DNA of 53,254 nt from an uncultured Eubacteriales bacterium (GCA_900315315.1 OMYT01000034.1:1-53254); one strand, 5' to 3'; positions 39,385-49,678 are shown, counted from the stretch's first letter. Notes: generated by a model not told the origin, from the sequence alone. A program made the numbers and translations.

Positions 39385-40092
39385 TTATATGCACCTCCAT
39401 TGTGGTTTTATCCGTACAGTAAACCCGTTAGTCTTTATGAGTGTGTTTCTGCCTGGCTGTAGCCACAGGTCCTGGTAATCCCCGCTGACTGTTGTATTCG
39501 CCCATGTGGAATCATCCCGGTATGTGATCATTCTTTCGGTATCAACAACGGCTTTGGTTCCGACCGTCACAACGAATTCTTTTCCATTCACGGTCAACGT
39601 GCAGGTACCGTTTCCAGATATGATGTATATCGGATGACATTCCGCATATTCATTTATTACCACCGCAGGAAGGTCGATTATCGTGTCCCCGTTGTCCAGA
39701 TAGGTATAAGGATCACAGTAAAACTCTGCCGTCACCTCTCCGATCGTCCATGCCATCCGTGCGCTGGACGTGATCTGCACGTTGCGGACCCTGTAGTGGA
39801 ATCCTGCATCGTCCGAAAAACTCAGATCCCCGTTATCCCCAGACAATAACCATGCCTTGACCTGCCTGTAGATCGTATGCCATTCATCCCGGTCATGATT
39901 ACTGTTGAAAGAAAACGTAATAGGAATACGGATATCCTCAAAATGATCGTCCGTATCGTAATATGATCCGTCCCGCCCCGCAATCGTTGTGACCGCTACC
40001 CTCCGGACAGGAGCCGGGACGGATGGTCTTGATTTCGCGTGGCATCCGACAGATTTATCTGTAATGCCTCCGTATGTCACTGTAAAACTCAT
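39385..40092 (-). CDS. Distal tail protein (Dit)
   Basis: 235 residues. GRDGSYYDTDDHFEDIRIPI, the hallmark of Dit/YmfH-like proteins, lies near residue 40, then WLLSGDNGDLSFSDDAGFHY and the galectin-like C-terminal half with NGTCTLTVNGKEFVV. It forms the hexameric ring joining tail tube to Tal. It overlaps the tape measure gene by 4 nt. Confidence 0.88.
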   Translation of the reverse strand: MSFTVTYGGITDKSVGCHAKSRPSVPAPVRRVAVTTIAGRDGSYYDTDDHFEDIRIPITFSFNSNHDRDEWHTIYRQVKAWLLSGDNGDLSFSDDAGFHYRVRNVQITSSARMAWTIGEVTAEFYCDPYTYLDNGDTIIDLPAVVINEYAECHPIYIISGNGTCTLTVNGKEFVVTVGTKAVVDTERMITYRDDSTWANTTVSGDYQDLWLQPGRNTLIKTNGFTVRIKPQWRCI

Positions 40093-43000
40093 GCCCCTGC
40101 TCCTCTCATAAGATTCTTTTGTTTCTGGCCCATGCCTTCGATGGCAGTATTGACGATGTAGCCTTTAAATTCCCGGTTCCCAATCATGACCGTCACGTTC
40201 GGCGCCTGCGGATTGCTCAGGGATTCCGCCAGTCCGGTCAGTGCGCTCATGCCTGCGGACAGCTGACGGATCGCGCCTGCGGTGTCAGCCCTGCCGATCT
40301 CTACGCTGGAGATCCTGTTGAGCTGTTCCGCTCCGGCATATCCGATCTGCTGAGTAAGGTCGGTGTAATACGCGCTTCCAGACAGCTCATCCTGTGCTGC
40401 CTGCATGGCTGCCCTCGCGGATTCGGCAGCAGACTGTGCAGCCTTACTGCGGTTCCGTTCAAATCCCAGTGCAAGGCCTTCGTCAGACAGTTCGCCGATA
40501 TCCTCGAACGCTTTTGACGGGCTGTTGATCTGGAGCTCTGCCCGTGCGGACTGCAGCGCGTTCCGTGCCACCTCGATGGCTGCGTTAATAGCGTAGGAAG
40601 CGCCGTTGTAAATGCCGTTCGCAAGCCCCACGGCCATGTTATAGCCGATTCCGGACCATTCCCCCGCATAGGCTGCGACTTCATCGGTCGCGCCTCTGCC
40701 TTCCTGTTCGGCGGCGTTGTAGGCTTCCGGAGCTGCTGAATCAATGCCTTCCGCAAAGCCATATCCCGCGTCTTCTCCGGTATCCCGGAAATAATCAACG
40801 GATTCGTGAATCAGGTCTTCACAGTCGGAAACCATGCTCTTGACCGCGTTCTCCGGGTCAGACGTGATCTCCATACCATGCGCAAGCATCTTCGCCAGAT
40901 CCCTGCCCAGATCCCGGTAAGGCTCATAGGCCGCATCAGAAACGGCGGCAGCCGCCTCGACCAGTGCCTCGGAAACGCCTTTGACATATTCTGTCTTACC
41001 CTGCAGACCGGTACCAAGCGCAAGGCCTGCCAGAGCACCATTGGAGTTGAATTCGTTGACTCCAAGGCTTCCTGCGGCGACTGCAGCATCCATGACCACT
41101 CCGGTCGCTGATTCTGCAGCTCCTGCCTGCCCTTCGATACCTGCAGCGATTTCCGCGCCGGCTTCTTCGCCGACTCCGGTCGCATCAACGTTCGCGTCAT
41201 TGACAGCGCCGGACATGGTATTTTCGACAGCTGCCTGCACTTCCGGTTTGGACTCCGCGATGGACTGTCCGACAGCCCCCATATAATTCTTAGCCGCGGA
41301 CGAATAGCTTGCCAGTGTCGCCGCACTGGTCTCTATCTGCATAGCCGCGTCATAATTCGCGGATACCTGATAGAACTTTTCGGTGTCATTATTCAGCGCA
41401 TCGACAAGAGCCTGGACTTTTTCACCGGCCTTTTCCGGGCCTTCATCCAGTAAGGTATCGTACAACTGCTGAGAGAATCCACTTCCTGCCATCTGCCCCA
41501 GGATGGTCATGTTTTCCACCCAGGCGTTCAGGCTTGCGGTCTTCTCGTTCAGGTTGTTGATCATGTTGTCGATGGCATTGGAACCTTCCTCGCCAGACAT
41601 GTCCAGAGCACCGACATAGCCTTTCATGGTGTCGGTGACTTTTTCGACAAGGGAATTATACGCGTCTTCCAGTTCCTGAATATGGTCAACCTGTTCCTGG
41701 CACCAGTCAGCGAATTCTGTCTCGGTCAGTTCCTGCTGTTTTTCTTTGAAGCGGTCCGTCTGTCCGATCAGTTCGGTTGCCTTGTCAATGGCTTCCTGCT
41801 GTGCTTTGGTCAGCTCCTGGGTGGCTTCGGTTTCTTCCTGTTCCTCTTCCGCCAGTTCTGAAACACTTTCCGCCAGTGCCTGCTTGTTTGCGTCCGCCTC
41901 TTCGGTCGTTACTGCATTCTCGTCCGTGGCTTCGGTGTTTTCCTGTGTCCGCTCAGTAAGACCACTCAGGGCGTCCTCCGTCTCGTCAATGATGTTCTGC
42001 GCTGTATCCATCTGCTCATTCGCAGTTTCCTGTACAGCTGTAGCTTCGTTCAGATTGCCCCGCAGTTCGAGGTATTTCGTCCCCAGTTCACCGGTCGTCA
42101 TGCTTAACTGTTCTTCCGTCATTCCGGTCGATTCCAGTAAGCTGTTCAGCTGTTTCTGGGCTTCTTCGGCGGCGTTGTCTGCCTTTGCCTTCTCAATGGT
42201 CGCTTCAGCGAGTCCTCTGTACGCTTCCGCCTGCGCATCGAGCATGGCGGTCTGCAGTGCGGCGTCCCGCGCATTGTCAAAGAGCGTTTCAATCTCTTTG
42301 TTAGTTAGATTGATGCTTCCGGTCGCCTCGTCGAAGTTCGCTGCCAGTTCCGGCATGGTTCCAGACAGGTCTTCCACAGCGTTCTGCATCTGGAATTTTT
42401 GAAACTCGTTCAGTTCCCCGCCCTTGTTAATGATTTCCTGCAGGTCAAGGATAATCTGCTTCTTTGCATCGAGGTCTGCCATTTCCGTATAGGCGGAATT
42501 CATTTTTTCTTTGGCAGTGTCGAGCGTGGCGGCGACTTCTTTCTGCGAGGTCTCGATCTGGTCAATAAATTCCTGAATCTCCGTCTTATGCGGAGTGATC
42601 GCTTCGGTGATGTTGTTAATAAATCCCGTTGCAAGGTCTACTGCTCCGGAGAGCTTATCCGAGAAATACCCATACAGTGCGATTCCCAGACCTTCTGTAG
42701 CAGAATTCAGCAGTTCCAGTTCACCCTGCAGATTATCCTGCATGGTTACGGACATGTCCTTTGCCGCACCGTCGCAGTTTTCCAGAGCAGAATGAAGCGT
42801 GTCAACGCTGTCGCCCTCTGCGTTCATCAGTGCCAGCCATCCGGACATGGCATTTTTGCCCGCGATGGTGTTCGCGTAATTGACCTGCTCTTCCTCAGAC
42901 AGCCCGCTCCAGACCGCTCTTGCGTCGGTCAGGACGTCATTCAGGTTTCGGGCTGTTCCGTCGGCGTTGTAGAACTGCACGCCCAGCTCCTCGGTCAGCG

Positions 43001-44609
43001 TTCCCAGAGCGCCCAGCTTTGTACTGGAAGCACCGGCGTCGGTCGCCAATCTTGTCATGATGGACCGCAGGGAAGTACCTGCCTGCGAGCCCTTGATACC
43101 GGCATTAGCCATCAGGCCGACCGCTTCAGCGGTATCTTCCATGGAATATCCAAGCGCACCGGCAACAGGAGCGGCGTACTTGAACGTTTCGCCCATCATC
43201 TCGACGTTGGTGTTAGCATTACTGGAAGCCGCTGCCATAATGTCAGCAAGTCGTCCGGACTCACCGGCGGACTCGCCGAAAGCGGTCAGCGCATCGGTCA
43301 CGATGTCGGATGTCGTGCCGAGGTCGGTGCCAGATGCGGCGGCAAGTGCCATGATGCCGTCGAGGCCCTGCAGCATGTCGTCGGTCTTCCACCCGGCCAG
43401 TGCCATGTATTCCACAAAAATGTTATCGTAAAGGCTTTTTATCCTCTACTTCTTATGGTTTCCCATAAGTTCAGCATATATCTTCACCCTCGTTCATACG
43501 TTAGGCATTCCAGTGGACTAATCTGGAACGTGACAGCCTGTATCTGTCAGTGTCGGAGACTCGTGGAGGGGTTTTTGCTTCCATATCGCTCACCCTCTAT
43601 GCGTTACAAAGACTGCCTGGTCTGCAGCCCTCTCGGTATCGGCTTATCATCTCTGACTTAGCGTTCACCGATTTTCCCCGATATACACCGCATATTTCTA
43701 TGCGGCTGGCCCGGAATACGTTGTGTAACGTAGTGTTAAGCCTTGTCCTGCCTCTTCCGCCGTGAATTTGGTCGTGCGGCCCATCTCTTCGGCTTTTTCG
43801 GTCAGCTTCGACATTTCAGTGGCTGAAGCACCGGATATCGCCTGTACTTTGGACATTTGCGACTCAAAACTGCTGCCGACTTCAATAACATATTTGGCGG
43901 CGTCAATGGCTTTTCTGCCAAGTTCCACCAGTGCGTCGCCGGCAAGGTCTATGATCTTGTTCTTGACCATGTCACCCAGCGAGACAGACAGCTTCCCGGT
44001 ATCTTCGGCGGCCTCTTTTACTTCGTTGCCGTACTTGTCGATTGAGGTCGCACACCCGTCAGCGGACCGTTTTGCCTCGTCAAGGTATTTGTCATTCTCT
44101 GCCAGTTCTTTATCGCAGTTGTTTAACTCCTTATTGGCAGTGGTTACTTCCTTCTGCCAGCTGTTTACTGCTTTTCTGGCGGCTTCCTGCTTGTCGGAGT
44201 ACTGATCCAGTTCCTTCTGGAGTTCTTCAACGTTCCGCTCCTGCTCTTTGTAGGCGTCTGAGCTTTCCAGACCGGCAGCCTTCAGGTCGTCCTGCTTCTT
44301 TTTGGCCTCTTCCAGTTCCTTCGATAGCGCCTCGATGCGGTCGCCGTATTCGTTGTACTGGGTCTTTGCGTTCTTCAGGCCGTCCAGAGCAGCTTCAAGC
44401 TGTGCCTTGTATGCCTTCTGCTTTTCGGTCAGCAGTTCGTTCTTTTTGGTGAGTGCCTCAATACTGTTCTCGTTGTCACGATACTCAGCAGACAGCGTAC
44501 TCAGCTCACCCTTTAATTCCTGTGTTTCTTTTTTGCACTCACGGAGTGCCTGCTTATACTCTCTGTCTCCATCGAGGGCTATAGTTGCCCTGATCTTTCC
44601 GTTGGCCAT
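40089..44609 (-). CDS. Tape measure protein, interrupted by a group I intron
   Basis: Two coding segments (44609-43739 and 43414-40089) separated by a 324-nt group I intron. Joined, they give about 1398 residues and restore EEAGQGLEYMALAGWKTDDM, the conserved phage tail tape measure motif. The N-terminal part is a long coiled coil, then the MetalloP-like core, hydrophobic and Ala-rich regions, and a C-terminal helical domain. The protein sets tail length and forms a DNA channel. Start at 44609 chosen for GGAGGGG upstream. Confidence 0.93.
43415..43738 (-). other. Group I intron in the tape measure gene (324 nt, no ORF)
   Basis: The guide sequence at 43719-43708 (GTATTCCGGGCC) pairs over 12 bp with the joined exons GGCT/TGGAATAC. 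G-U wobbles fall on both sides of the splice point; this gives P1 and P10. Core pairings follow in the right order: P3 ATATCG/CGATAT (43684-43679, 43588-43583), P4 TCGGT/ACCGA (43671-43667, 43637-43633) and P7 GCATA/TATGC (43602-43598, 43478-43474). A GAAA-loop hairpin (ACTTATGG...CCATAAG) follows as P9. The 5' exon ends in U and the intron ends in G, as required. Confidence 0.95.
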
Positions 44610-44690
44610 TGCCCCCTCCATAAAAATAACGGACGCAAAAAGGGCATAGTGCGCCTTCCGCGTCCGTGTATCACCGCAATTATTAAGTTA

Positions 44691-45310
44691 TTACGGCAGG
44701 CTGTCGATATCGGCCACTCTGGCCTTCACATGCCTTCCGTGTTCTTCGAGGTATTCCACCCACAGAGTTAAGAATTCCCTCGGTGTCATATAGAGCATCT
44801 CTCTTTTACTGCAGTGGAAATGCTCCATGCCCCTCATGACATCGCGGGCAACATTGATAGGCTCTAGTGCTGCCCGCGGTTCACGTTTTTTTCGTCGTCC
44901 TCTTCGTCGTCATCTTCGTCGTCATCTTCGTCCGGGACCCCGATGGACTCTTTCCAGGATGCGATCAGCGCTTTGACGACTTCGTCCCCGTTGATCCGGT
45001 TGACAAGGAATCCGATTTCCTCGCGCGTGTATTTCTTTAAACTGGAACTGCCTTCGAAGTATTTCTGGCGCGCTATCTCATTATTGAGCAACAGGAACAT
45101 CAGGTCCAGAACAGGCTTCGCCTGATAATGCTGGATGGTCTTGCCGTCTTCGTCGGTCTCGCTCCACAGGATCTTGAGGATCGCGTTGAACGGATGCCCG
45201 CCGTACAGCTCCTGCACCTTTTCAATAACGCCATAATCCCAGACAAGGCAGCGCTCCTCACCATTGAAGGTGAGAAGTGCGCCCTTAGGCTGAAGGTCCG
45301 TGCTTATCAT
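44691..45310 (-). CDS. Tail assembly chaperone with -1 frameshift (gpG/gpGT-like)
   Basis: The zero frame (45310-44864) encodes 148 residues ending in an acidic run (DEDDDEDDDEEDDEKNVNRG). At 44891-44885 the slippery heptamer A-AAA-AAC lies in frame. A -1 slip gives a 206-residue product continuing EPINVARDVMRGMEHFHCSK to a TAA at 44691, a plausible helical extension. This matches lambda gpG/gpGT: both forms coat the tape measure protein during tail assembly. It sits between the major tail protein and tape measure genes, as expected. Confidence 0.85.
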
Positions 45311-45858
45311 TCAGAGATCCCCGCCTTGCCGTTAAGCCATGTTTTGGCAGCTGCTTCGGTGGTGAAGGTCTCACGCTCTTTCCAGAGGTGGTTGGCAGGG
45401 ATAAGGATATCACCTTCCAGAGTCACATGGTTGAACGTCACGTTTTCCTGCTTGGTTGCGTTGTCGTCATTCGGCTCACGGAACTGAACTTTGGCATACC
45501 ATTTCGCTACCCACTGACTGCCGGACTTGCCGATCGCACCGCAGCCAACGAACGGAGCAACATCGGTATCCTTGTACTGGATAGCGGTGTCAGCGCCAGT
45601 TGCGGCGGTATGTCCGAGAAGCATGGTATAAATGTCGTCCTCGTCCCTGTTCAGCTCGACGGTCAGCGTGCCGCCGGTCACTGTATTGTCAGTGTCGACC
45701 ACGATGTCGTCACCGTAGTCCTTGCCGGTCGCCTGATTGACGGATCCGTTGAATCCGGCTACAGGGCTGATGTTTTTCCCGCCGGAATAAGTGATCGTAC
45801 CGTCAGTCGCTTCAGTTGCGACCGCGAAAACCGCATATCTAATGCCAGTTTTAGCCAT
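45307..45858 (-). CDS. Major tail protein
   Basis: 183 residues from MAKTGIRYAVFAVATEATDG, typical of phi13/phage-tail-tube proteins. YSGGKNISPVAGFNGSVNQA, DNTVTGGTLTVELNRDEDDI and WKERETFTTEAAAKTWL fit the family. The start was chosen for GAGG 8 nt upstream. It polymerises to form the tail tube. Confidence 0.85.
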   Translation of the reverse strand: MAKTGIRYAVFAVATEATDGTITYSGGKNISPVAGFNGSVNQATGKDYGDDIVVDTDNTVTGGTLTVELNRDEDDIYTMLLGHTAATGADTAIQYKDTDVAPFVGCGAIGKSGSQWVAKWYAKVQFREPNDDNATKQENVTFNHVTLEGDILIPANHLWKERETFTTEAAAKTWLNGKAGISE

Positions 45859-45862
45859 TGTC

Positions 45863-46222
45863 TTAGTCCTCACTTTCTAAATCGTATTCATTTTCAATGC
45901 CACACTCAAACACCAGATGCCGGATCTTGTCTGTCGTGTCGGATGCGTCCGTCACAGTCGGCGGCGTAAAGCCTGCAGCGACCAGTGCGGCGCGGATCCT
46001 GCGCTTCATGTCGGCATATGAGTTATTGAGCGGGCAAAAGTAATGTATCTGCATACTGGCGACATAAGCCTGCGGAAGGTCATCCCCCAGGTCTCCCACG
46101 CTGTCGTCAGCGTAGTTGTAGGTGAAATACTCTTTTCCAGTACCCGTATACAGATTTTCCGCTACCGGGAGGCCGAACGGCCTCAGCGCGGTTACAATGA
46201 TCTTGTTCACACTATCAGCCAT
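45863..46222 (-). CDS. Tail completion/terminator protein (DUF3168-like)
   Basis: 119 residues. DSVNKIIVTALRPFGLPVAE and YFTYNYADDSVGDLGDDLPQ followed by IHYFCPLNNSYADMKRRIRA fit the small head-tail or tail-terminator proteins at this position in HK97-like modules. Confidence 0.7.
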   Translation of the reverse strand: MADSVNKIIVTALRPFGLPVAENLYTGTGKEYFTYNYADDSVGDLGDDLPQAYVASMQIHYFCPLNNSYADMKRRIRAALVAAGFTPPTVTDASDTTDKIRHLVFECGIENEYDLESED

Positions 46223-46224
46223 AA

Positions 46225-46653
46225 TCAGCCTCCTGTTATCTTGTCAATTTCCTCGGAAAAGACCTCCTGCATGACAGCTTCGCACTTGTCTCTTGTGCTG
46301 TTGATCGCCGTTTCCATGTATGGTTTTGCGGTCCGGTACTGCGTGCCGTACTCCATGATCGCGGCGATCTTCGCATAATCAACGCCCTCTTCGTTCTTTC
46401 CGACAGGGCGGACCACTGAATATACGCCGTACTGGTTTTTCTTTGCATTGGTCGGCGCGAAGGACTTCGCAGTGTTTCCAGTGGCATATCCGCCGGTCGC
46501 TTTCGTCTCGAATGCCTTCCGGATGCCCTTCTCCAGTACGGGGGCAGCCTTGTTGACCGCCTTCTTGCATATATCAGTGTTCGTGTTGCTCAGCTTGTCG
46601 AAAATCTTTTCCAGTTCGTCGAACGCGTCTGCTTCAAAATGGAAGTTCGCCAA
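46225..46653 (-). CDS. HK97 gp10-family tail-joining protein
   Basis: 142 residues. A helical N-terminus (FDELEKIFDKLSNTNTD) leads to VLEKGIRKAFETKATGGYATG and YAKIAAIMEYGTQYRTAKP, the hallmark of gp10/DUF64-like head-tail joining proteins, ending in EVFSEEIDKI. Confidence 0.85.
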   Translation of the reverse strand: MANFHFEADAFDELEKIFDKLSNTNTDICKKAVNKAAPVLEKGIRKAFETKATGGYATGNTAKSFAPTNAKKNQYGVYSVVRPVGKNEEGVDYAKIAAIMEYGTQYRTAKPYMETAINSTRDKCEAVMQEVFSEEIDKITGG

Positions 46654-46998
46654 TCAGACCACCTGCTCTTTCAGGTCTGTCCAGATCTCTAAATATTCCT
46701 TGTTGTCACCGTATGGGTTGACATACAGAATATTATGGTCCAGACCCTTGTACCGCACTACCATCGCTGCAGTGATTTCGGTGTCAGTGTATCTGATCAG
46801 AAACCGTTTCTTCGCCTGTGCCAGTTCCGTGCCTGCCTTGACGAGCTCAGTGCCGCTGGTGTTCGTGACCTTCGCCCAACAGTTGCGGACGATATGCTCA
46901 CTCTCCACAAGATGCCCCTCGTCGTCGTAGGTCTCCCCGTCCGACAGCTGGACGATCAGGATCTTTTTGTTAAGGTCGCCCGGATCTACGTACATCAC
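46654..46998 (-). CDS. Head-tail adaptor (head closure protein)
   Basis: 114 residues. DPGDLNKKILIVQLSDGETYD at the start and RNCWAKVTNTSGTELVKAGT match the SPP1 gp16/phage head-closure family. It sits between connector and gp10-like genes. Confidence 0.82.
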   Translation of the reverse strand: MMYVDPGDLNKKILIVQLSDGETYDDEGHLVESEHIVRNCWAKVTNTSGTELVKAGTELAQAKKRFLIRYTDTEITAAMVVRYKGLDHNILYVNPYGDNKEYLEIWTDLKEQVV

Positions 46999-47306
46999 TC
47001 ATCACCACCCTCCAGAGGAACCGATGGGACGAAGTTCGTCCGGTGCCGGAACAGGACCGACTCGACCACCCGGTTGATGTTGTCCTTTTCGACATACATC
47101 GCCCGGTTGTCATACATATCCTGAACCAGAACCATGTAAGCAATGTAGAAGTCCTCGTGCTCGTCCAGTTCTATCTCGGTGAGGCCCGTGTAGTCAATGA
47201 TAAACTGCTTTGCGGCTGCCATCATCGGCGTCAGGATTGGATCCGAAGCGTCGTCTAACCTTAAGAAATCGGCTACGTTCTGGACCGTAATATCACTTAT
47301 TCGCAC
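46995..47306 (-). CDS. Head-tail connector (gp6-like)
   Basis: 103 residues from a GTG start. ITVQNVADFLRLDDASDPIL and MMAAAKQFIIDYTGLTEIEL match the gp6/gp15-like connectors that dock on the portal. It overlaps the adaptor gene by 4 nt. Confidence 0.82.
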   Translation of the reverse strand: MRISDITVQNVADFLRLDDASDPILTPMMAAAKQFIIDYTGLTEIELDEHEDFYIAYMVLVQDMYDNRAMYVEKDNINRVVESVLFRHRTNFVPSVPLEGGDE

Positions 47307-47394
47307 GGGCCTTCACCCCTTTCCTCTGGGGTTTCTTCGGAGGGGCTGCCTTTGCTGTGTTCACTGCGTTTTTCTTCGCTCCACACTTAACCAT
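47293..47394 (-). CDS. Small basic Lys/Ala/Pro peptide
   Basis: 33 residues starting MVKCGAKKNAVNTAKAAPPK, rich in Lys, Ala and Pro. The ATG overlaps the upstream gene, and the stop overlaps the connector start. Such tiny basic ORFs recur after the capsid in HK97-like phages. Function unknown. Confidence 0.5.
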   Translation of the reverse strand: MVKCGAKKNAVNTAKAAPPKKPQRKGVKARANK

Positions 47395-47776
47395 TGGATT
47401 CCACCTCCAGACCGCTTAAGTCGTATTCCTGCGTTACTGTACTGATCCCGTTTGCCGCCACTACAGTAAGTGTCTGTGTATCCTTGTCGGCAATCCGCAG
47501 GACTGCGATGCCATCGTCGTCAAGCTCTGTAGCCTCTTCGTCACCGGTCAGCTGTACGGTGATCGTCGCGGGAACCGGAGTGCTGATATGCAGTGCGAGG
47601 AAATTCCCCTTCTGCAGATCGGTATCCTCCGAGAATCCCGTGTAATCAGTCAGATAATTCAGTGTTCCGGTAACCGCACCTTCGCCACTGATCACCACAT
47701 CCGACTGCAGATCACTTACTGTCTTGCCGTAGAGGTCGGTGCTTGCGTCAATGTCAGCATCGGCCGACAAGGTCAT
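47387..47776 (-). CDS. Ig-like head decoration protein
   Basis: 129 residues, beta-rich (KTVSDLQSDVVISGEGAVTG; PVPATITVQLTGDEEATELD; DTQTLTVVAANGISTVTQEY), like Ig or head-fibre domains found just after capsid genes. It starts within the capsid stop (ATGA). It is likely exposed on the capsid surface; the carbohydrate-binding role is a guess. Confidence 0.65.
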   Translation of the reverse strand: MTLSADADIDASTDLYGKTVSDLQSDVVISGEGAVTGTLNYLTDYTGFSEDTDLQKGNFLALHISTPVPATITVQLTGDEEATELDDDGIAVLRIADKDTQTLTVVAANGISTVTQEYDLSGLEVESNG

Positions 47777-48978
47777 GAAGGGTCCGCAGCTGCCATCTTC
47801 AGGACGGCGATCTTCTGCTCGTTCTCGATCTTAGCGTCGCACTCCAGATATCCGACTACGCCGATCGCGTGCTCAGTTGCGAATTTCTCACGAAGGACCT
47901 CGATGTCGATGTTCTCGGAGATCTTCAGTGCCAGGCCAGAGAAGTCACCATAGTAGATCGCTGTGGTGCTTGCGGTGAAGTTCGGCATGTTGTCGGATAC
48001 GTATACCGGTTTTCCGAGCAGGGTGTATCCGAATCCTTCCCTGTAGTCCGGATTCAGGAGATATCTGTCTTCCTTGTCTTTCAGTTTGCGGATCGCTTCT
48101 CTGGTGGACGGAGCCATGATCCAGCAGGCGTCTGCCTGGAATACATCCTTAACCGCGCACTGCAGGCCGATCAGGTCGTCAGCGGTAACATAGGATGCAC
48201 CGGTAGCGGTCTTGGTGTTGGTTGCCTGGGACAGGCCATCAATGTGGCTGTTTGCGTGGTCGCCGATCAGGAGCTGATACTCCAGCCAGCGAGCAATGTT
48301 TTCGCCCATGTCGTCAACAACAAATCCAACGATGTCGAACTGGCTGTTGTTTACGAGGGATTTGCTGACTTTGGTCAGGGCGCCGGCAAGGAATGCCTGC
48401 AGGGTGATGCTCTGGAATTTGCCGGTCGTGGATGCCAGTTCAGTAAACTCAGAAGCATAAGCAACAGAGATGCCGGTCTTGTAGGTCTCGCCTGCCTTCG
48501 GGTAGTACGGGATCTGCAGGGTGCCTTTCACGTTGTATCTGGTCGCTTTTGCTGCTACCGGGCAGACGTCAAACACCTTCTTAATGATCTTGTTTGCGAT
48601 CGTGGTCGGGATGGTAGCTGCACCGTCGGTTTTTTCCAGGTTATAATCAGTTCTCTCTTCAGATACAATTCCGCGGAGATAATCCGCGAATGCCCTCTCC
48701 TCTGCGAGAGCTCTTTCTTCTACAGTCATTGTTTTGTCCTCTTCTTTCTTGGGCTCAACAGGTTTCATCTCGGCAGCCATCGCCCTCTCTTCTGCCTCGA
48801 TGGTCTTTTTCAGTGCCTCGGCGTTCTTCGCAAGCTCGTCAAACTTCGCCTGCTCCTCCTCGTTGAAGGCTCTCTCTTCGCCGGATTCGTCTACAGCTGC
48901 TGCCACCATCGACTCCATCTCTTCGATCATGGCGTTCTTCTTTTCGGTAAGTGCTTTGATTCTCTTATCGTGATTCAT
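47773..48978 (-). CDS. Major capsid protein, HK97 fold
   Basis: 401 residues. The first 110 are a charged helical delta/scaffold domain (KNAMIEEMESMVAAAVDESG; EEQAKFDELAKNAEALKKTI) that the protease should remove. The coat part has TIPTTIANKIIKKVFDVCPV, FLAGALTKVSKSLVNNSQFD, ACWIMAPSTREAIRKLKD and GFGYTLLGKPVYVSDNMPNF, typical HK97-type coat motifs. It forms the icosahedral shell. Confidence 0.95.
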   Translation of the reverse strand: MNHDKRIKALTEKKNAMIEEMESMVAAAVDESGEERAFNEEEQAKFDELAKNAEALKKTIEAEERAMAAEMKPVEPKKEEDKTMTVEERALAEERAFADYLRGIVSEERTDYNLEKTDGAATIPTTIANKIIKKVFDVCPVAAKATRYNVKGTLQIPYYPKAGETYKTGISVAYASEFTELASTTGKFQSITLQAFLAGALTKVSKSLVNNSQFDIVGFVVDDMGENIARWLEYQLLIGDHANSHIDGLSQATNTKTATGASYVTADDLIGLQCAVKDVFQADACWIMAPSTREAIRKLKDKEDRYLLNPDYREGFGYTLLGKPVYVSDNMPNFTASTTAIYYGDFSGLALKISENIDIEVLREKFATEHAIGVVGYLECDAKIENEQKIAVLKMAAADPS

Positions 48979-49027
48979 TTTTTAGACCTCGCTTTCTGCA
49001 ATAAAAAAGCACCGGGTTATCCAGTGC

Positions 49028-49678
49028 TTACTTCAGTGCATTGATTCTGTTTGTGTATGTTTCGTGGTACTTGGGTTTTGGTTCTGGTGCCGGTTCCGGC
49101 TCAGGTGTCGGTTCCGGTTCGGGCGCCGGCTCTGGTTCCGTCCGCTGTTCGGTCGTGTCGACGAACTCGATGCTCTCGGAGTCACCGGCTCTGCACTCGA
49201 CAGATTCCTCAGTGTCAGCCCTCACCTCGATGGAGGTAGAGGAATACACCGGAACCTTGTTCATGACCAGCGTGATCTCGTCCATGTCCAGATCCGTGAT
49301 GTGCCTGATCGGAAGTCCTTCCGCTCTCACCTCCAGAACATCCTTCGGGTTCCGGATGTTGAACGACCATCCTTTAAGTTTCCCGGCTCTTGCCCCGTCG
49401 ATCACCTCGGGATCCGTCACGACAGACTCAGCCCGGAGTCCCACGGCGTCTTCCCTGACGGACAATGTACCGGTATCTGTTTCAGCCAACACGCGTGAAT
49501 GGTCATGATCCAACAGCATCTGGATGTTTCCAGCGCGTTCGATCGCTTTCGCGAAGGCACGCTGTTCGATGATCTCGATCACACGCCCATGCGGTGTCAT
49601 GACCGGACGGCTCTGCCTGCCGGGTACGTTGACGTACCCACTGATGTGTAGACCGTCAGCTCTCAGTTCCGCTCTCAT
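49028..49678 (-). CDS. Prohead protease (S78 family)
   Basis: 216 residues. Catalytic His in LLDHDHSRVLAE and Ser in KLKGWSFNIRNPKD are visible, with GRVIEIIEQRAFAKAIE upstream. The C-terminus has a Pro/Glu repeat (about residues 180-205). The ATG at 49678 has GGAGGTG 7 nt upstream. It cleaves the capsid delta domain during maturation. It overlaps the portal gene's 3' end. Confidence 0.88.
   Translation of the reverse strand: MRAELRADGLHISGYVNVPGRQSRPVMTPHGRVIEIIEQRAFAKAIERAGNIQMLLDHDHSRVLAETDTGTLSVREDAVGLRAESVVTDPEVIDGARAGKLKGWSFNIRNPKDVLEVRAEGLPIRHITDLDMDEITLVMNKVPVYSSTSIEVRADTEESVECRAGDSESIEFVDTTEQRTEPEPAPEPEPTPEPEPAPEPKPKYHETYTNRINALK

Noticed and set aside
40119-43661. Long plus-strand open frames across the tape measure gene
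   Set aside because: They are antisense shadows of a helical, Ala/Glu-rich gene; composition is not protein-like and no ribosome sites fit.
43415-43738. Group II intron or frameshift pseudogene as explanation of the split tape measure gene
   Set aside because: No GUGYG start, no domain V with AGC/GUUY and no reverse transcriptase. P1/P10 and P3-P4-P7 fit group I exactly, and joining the exons restores the frame without loss.
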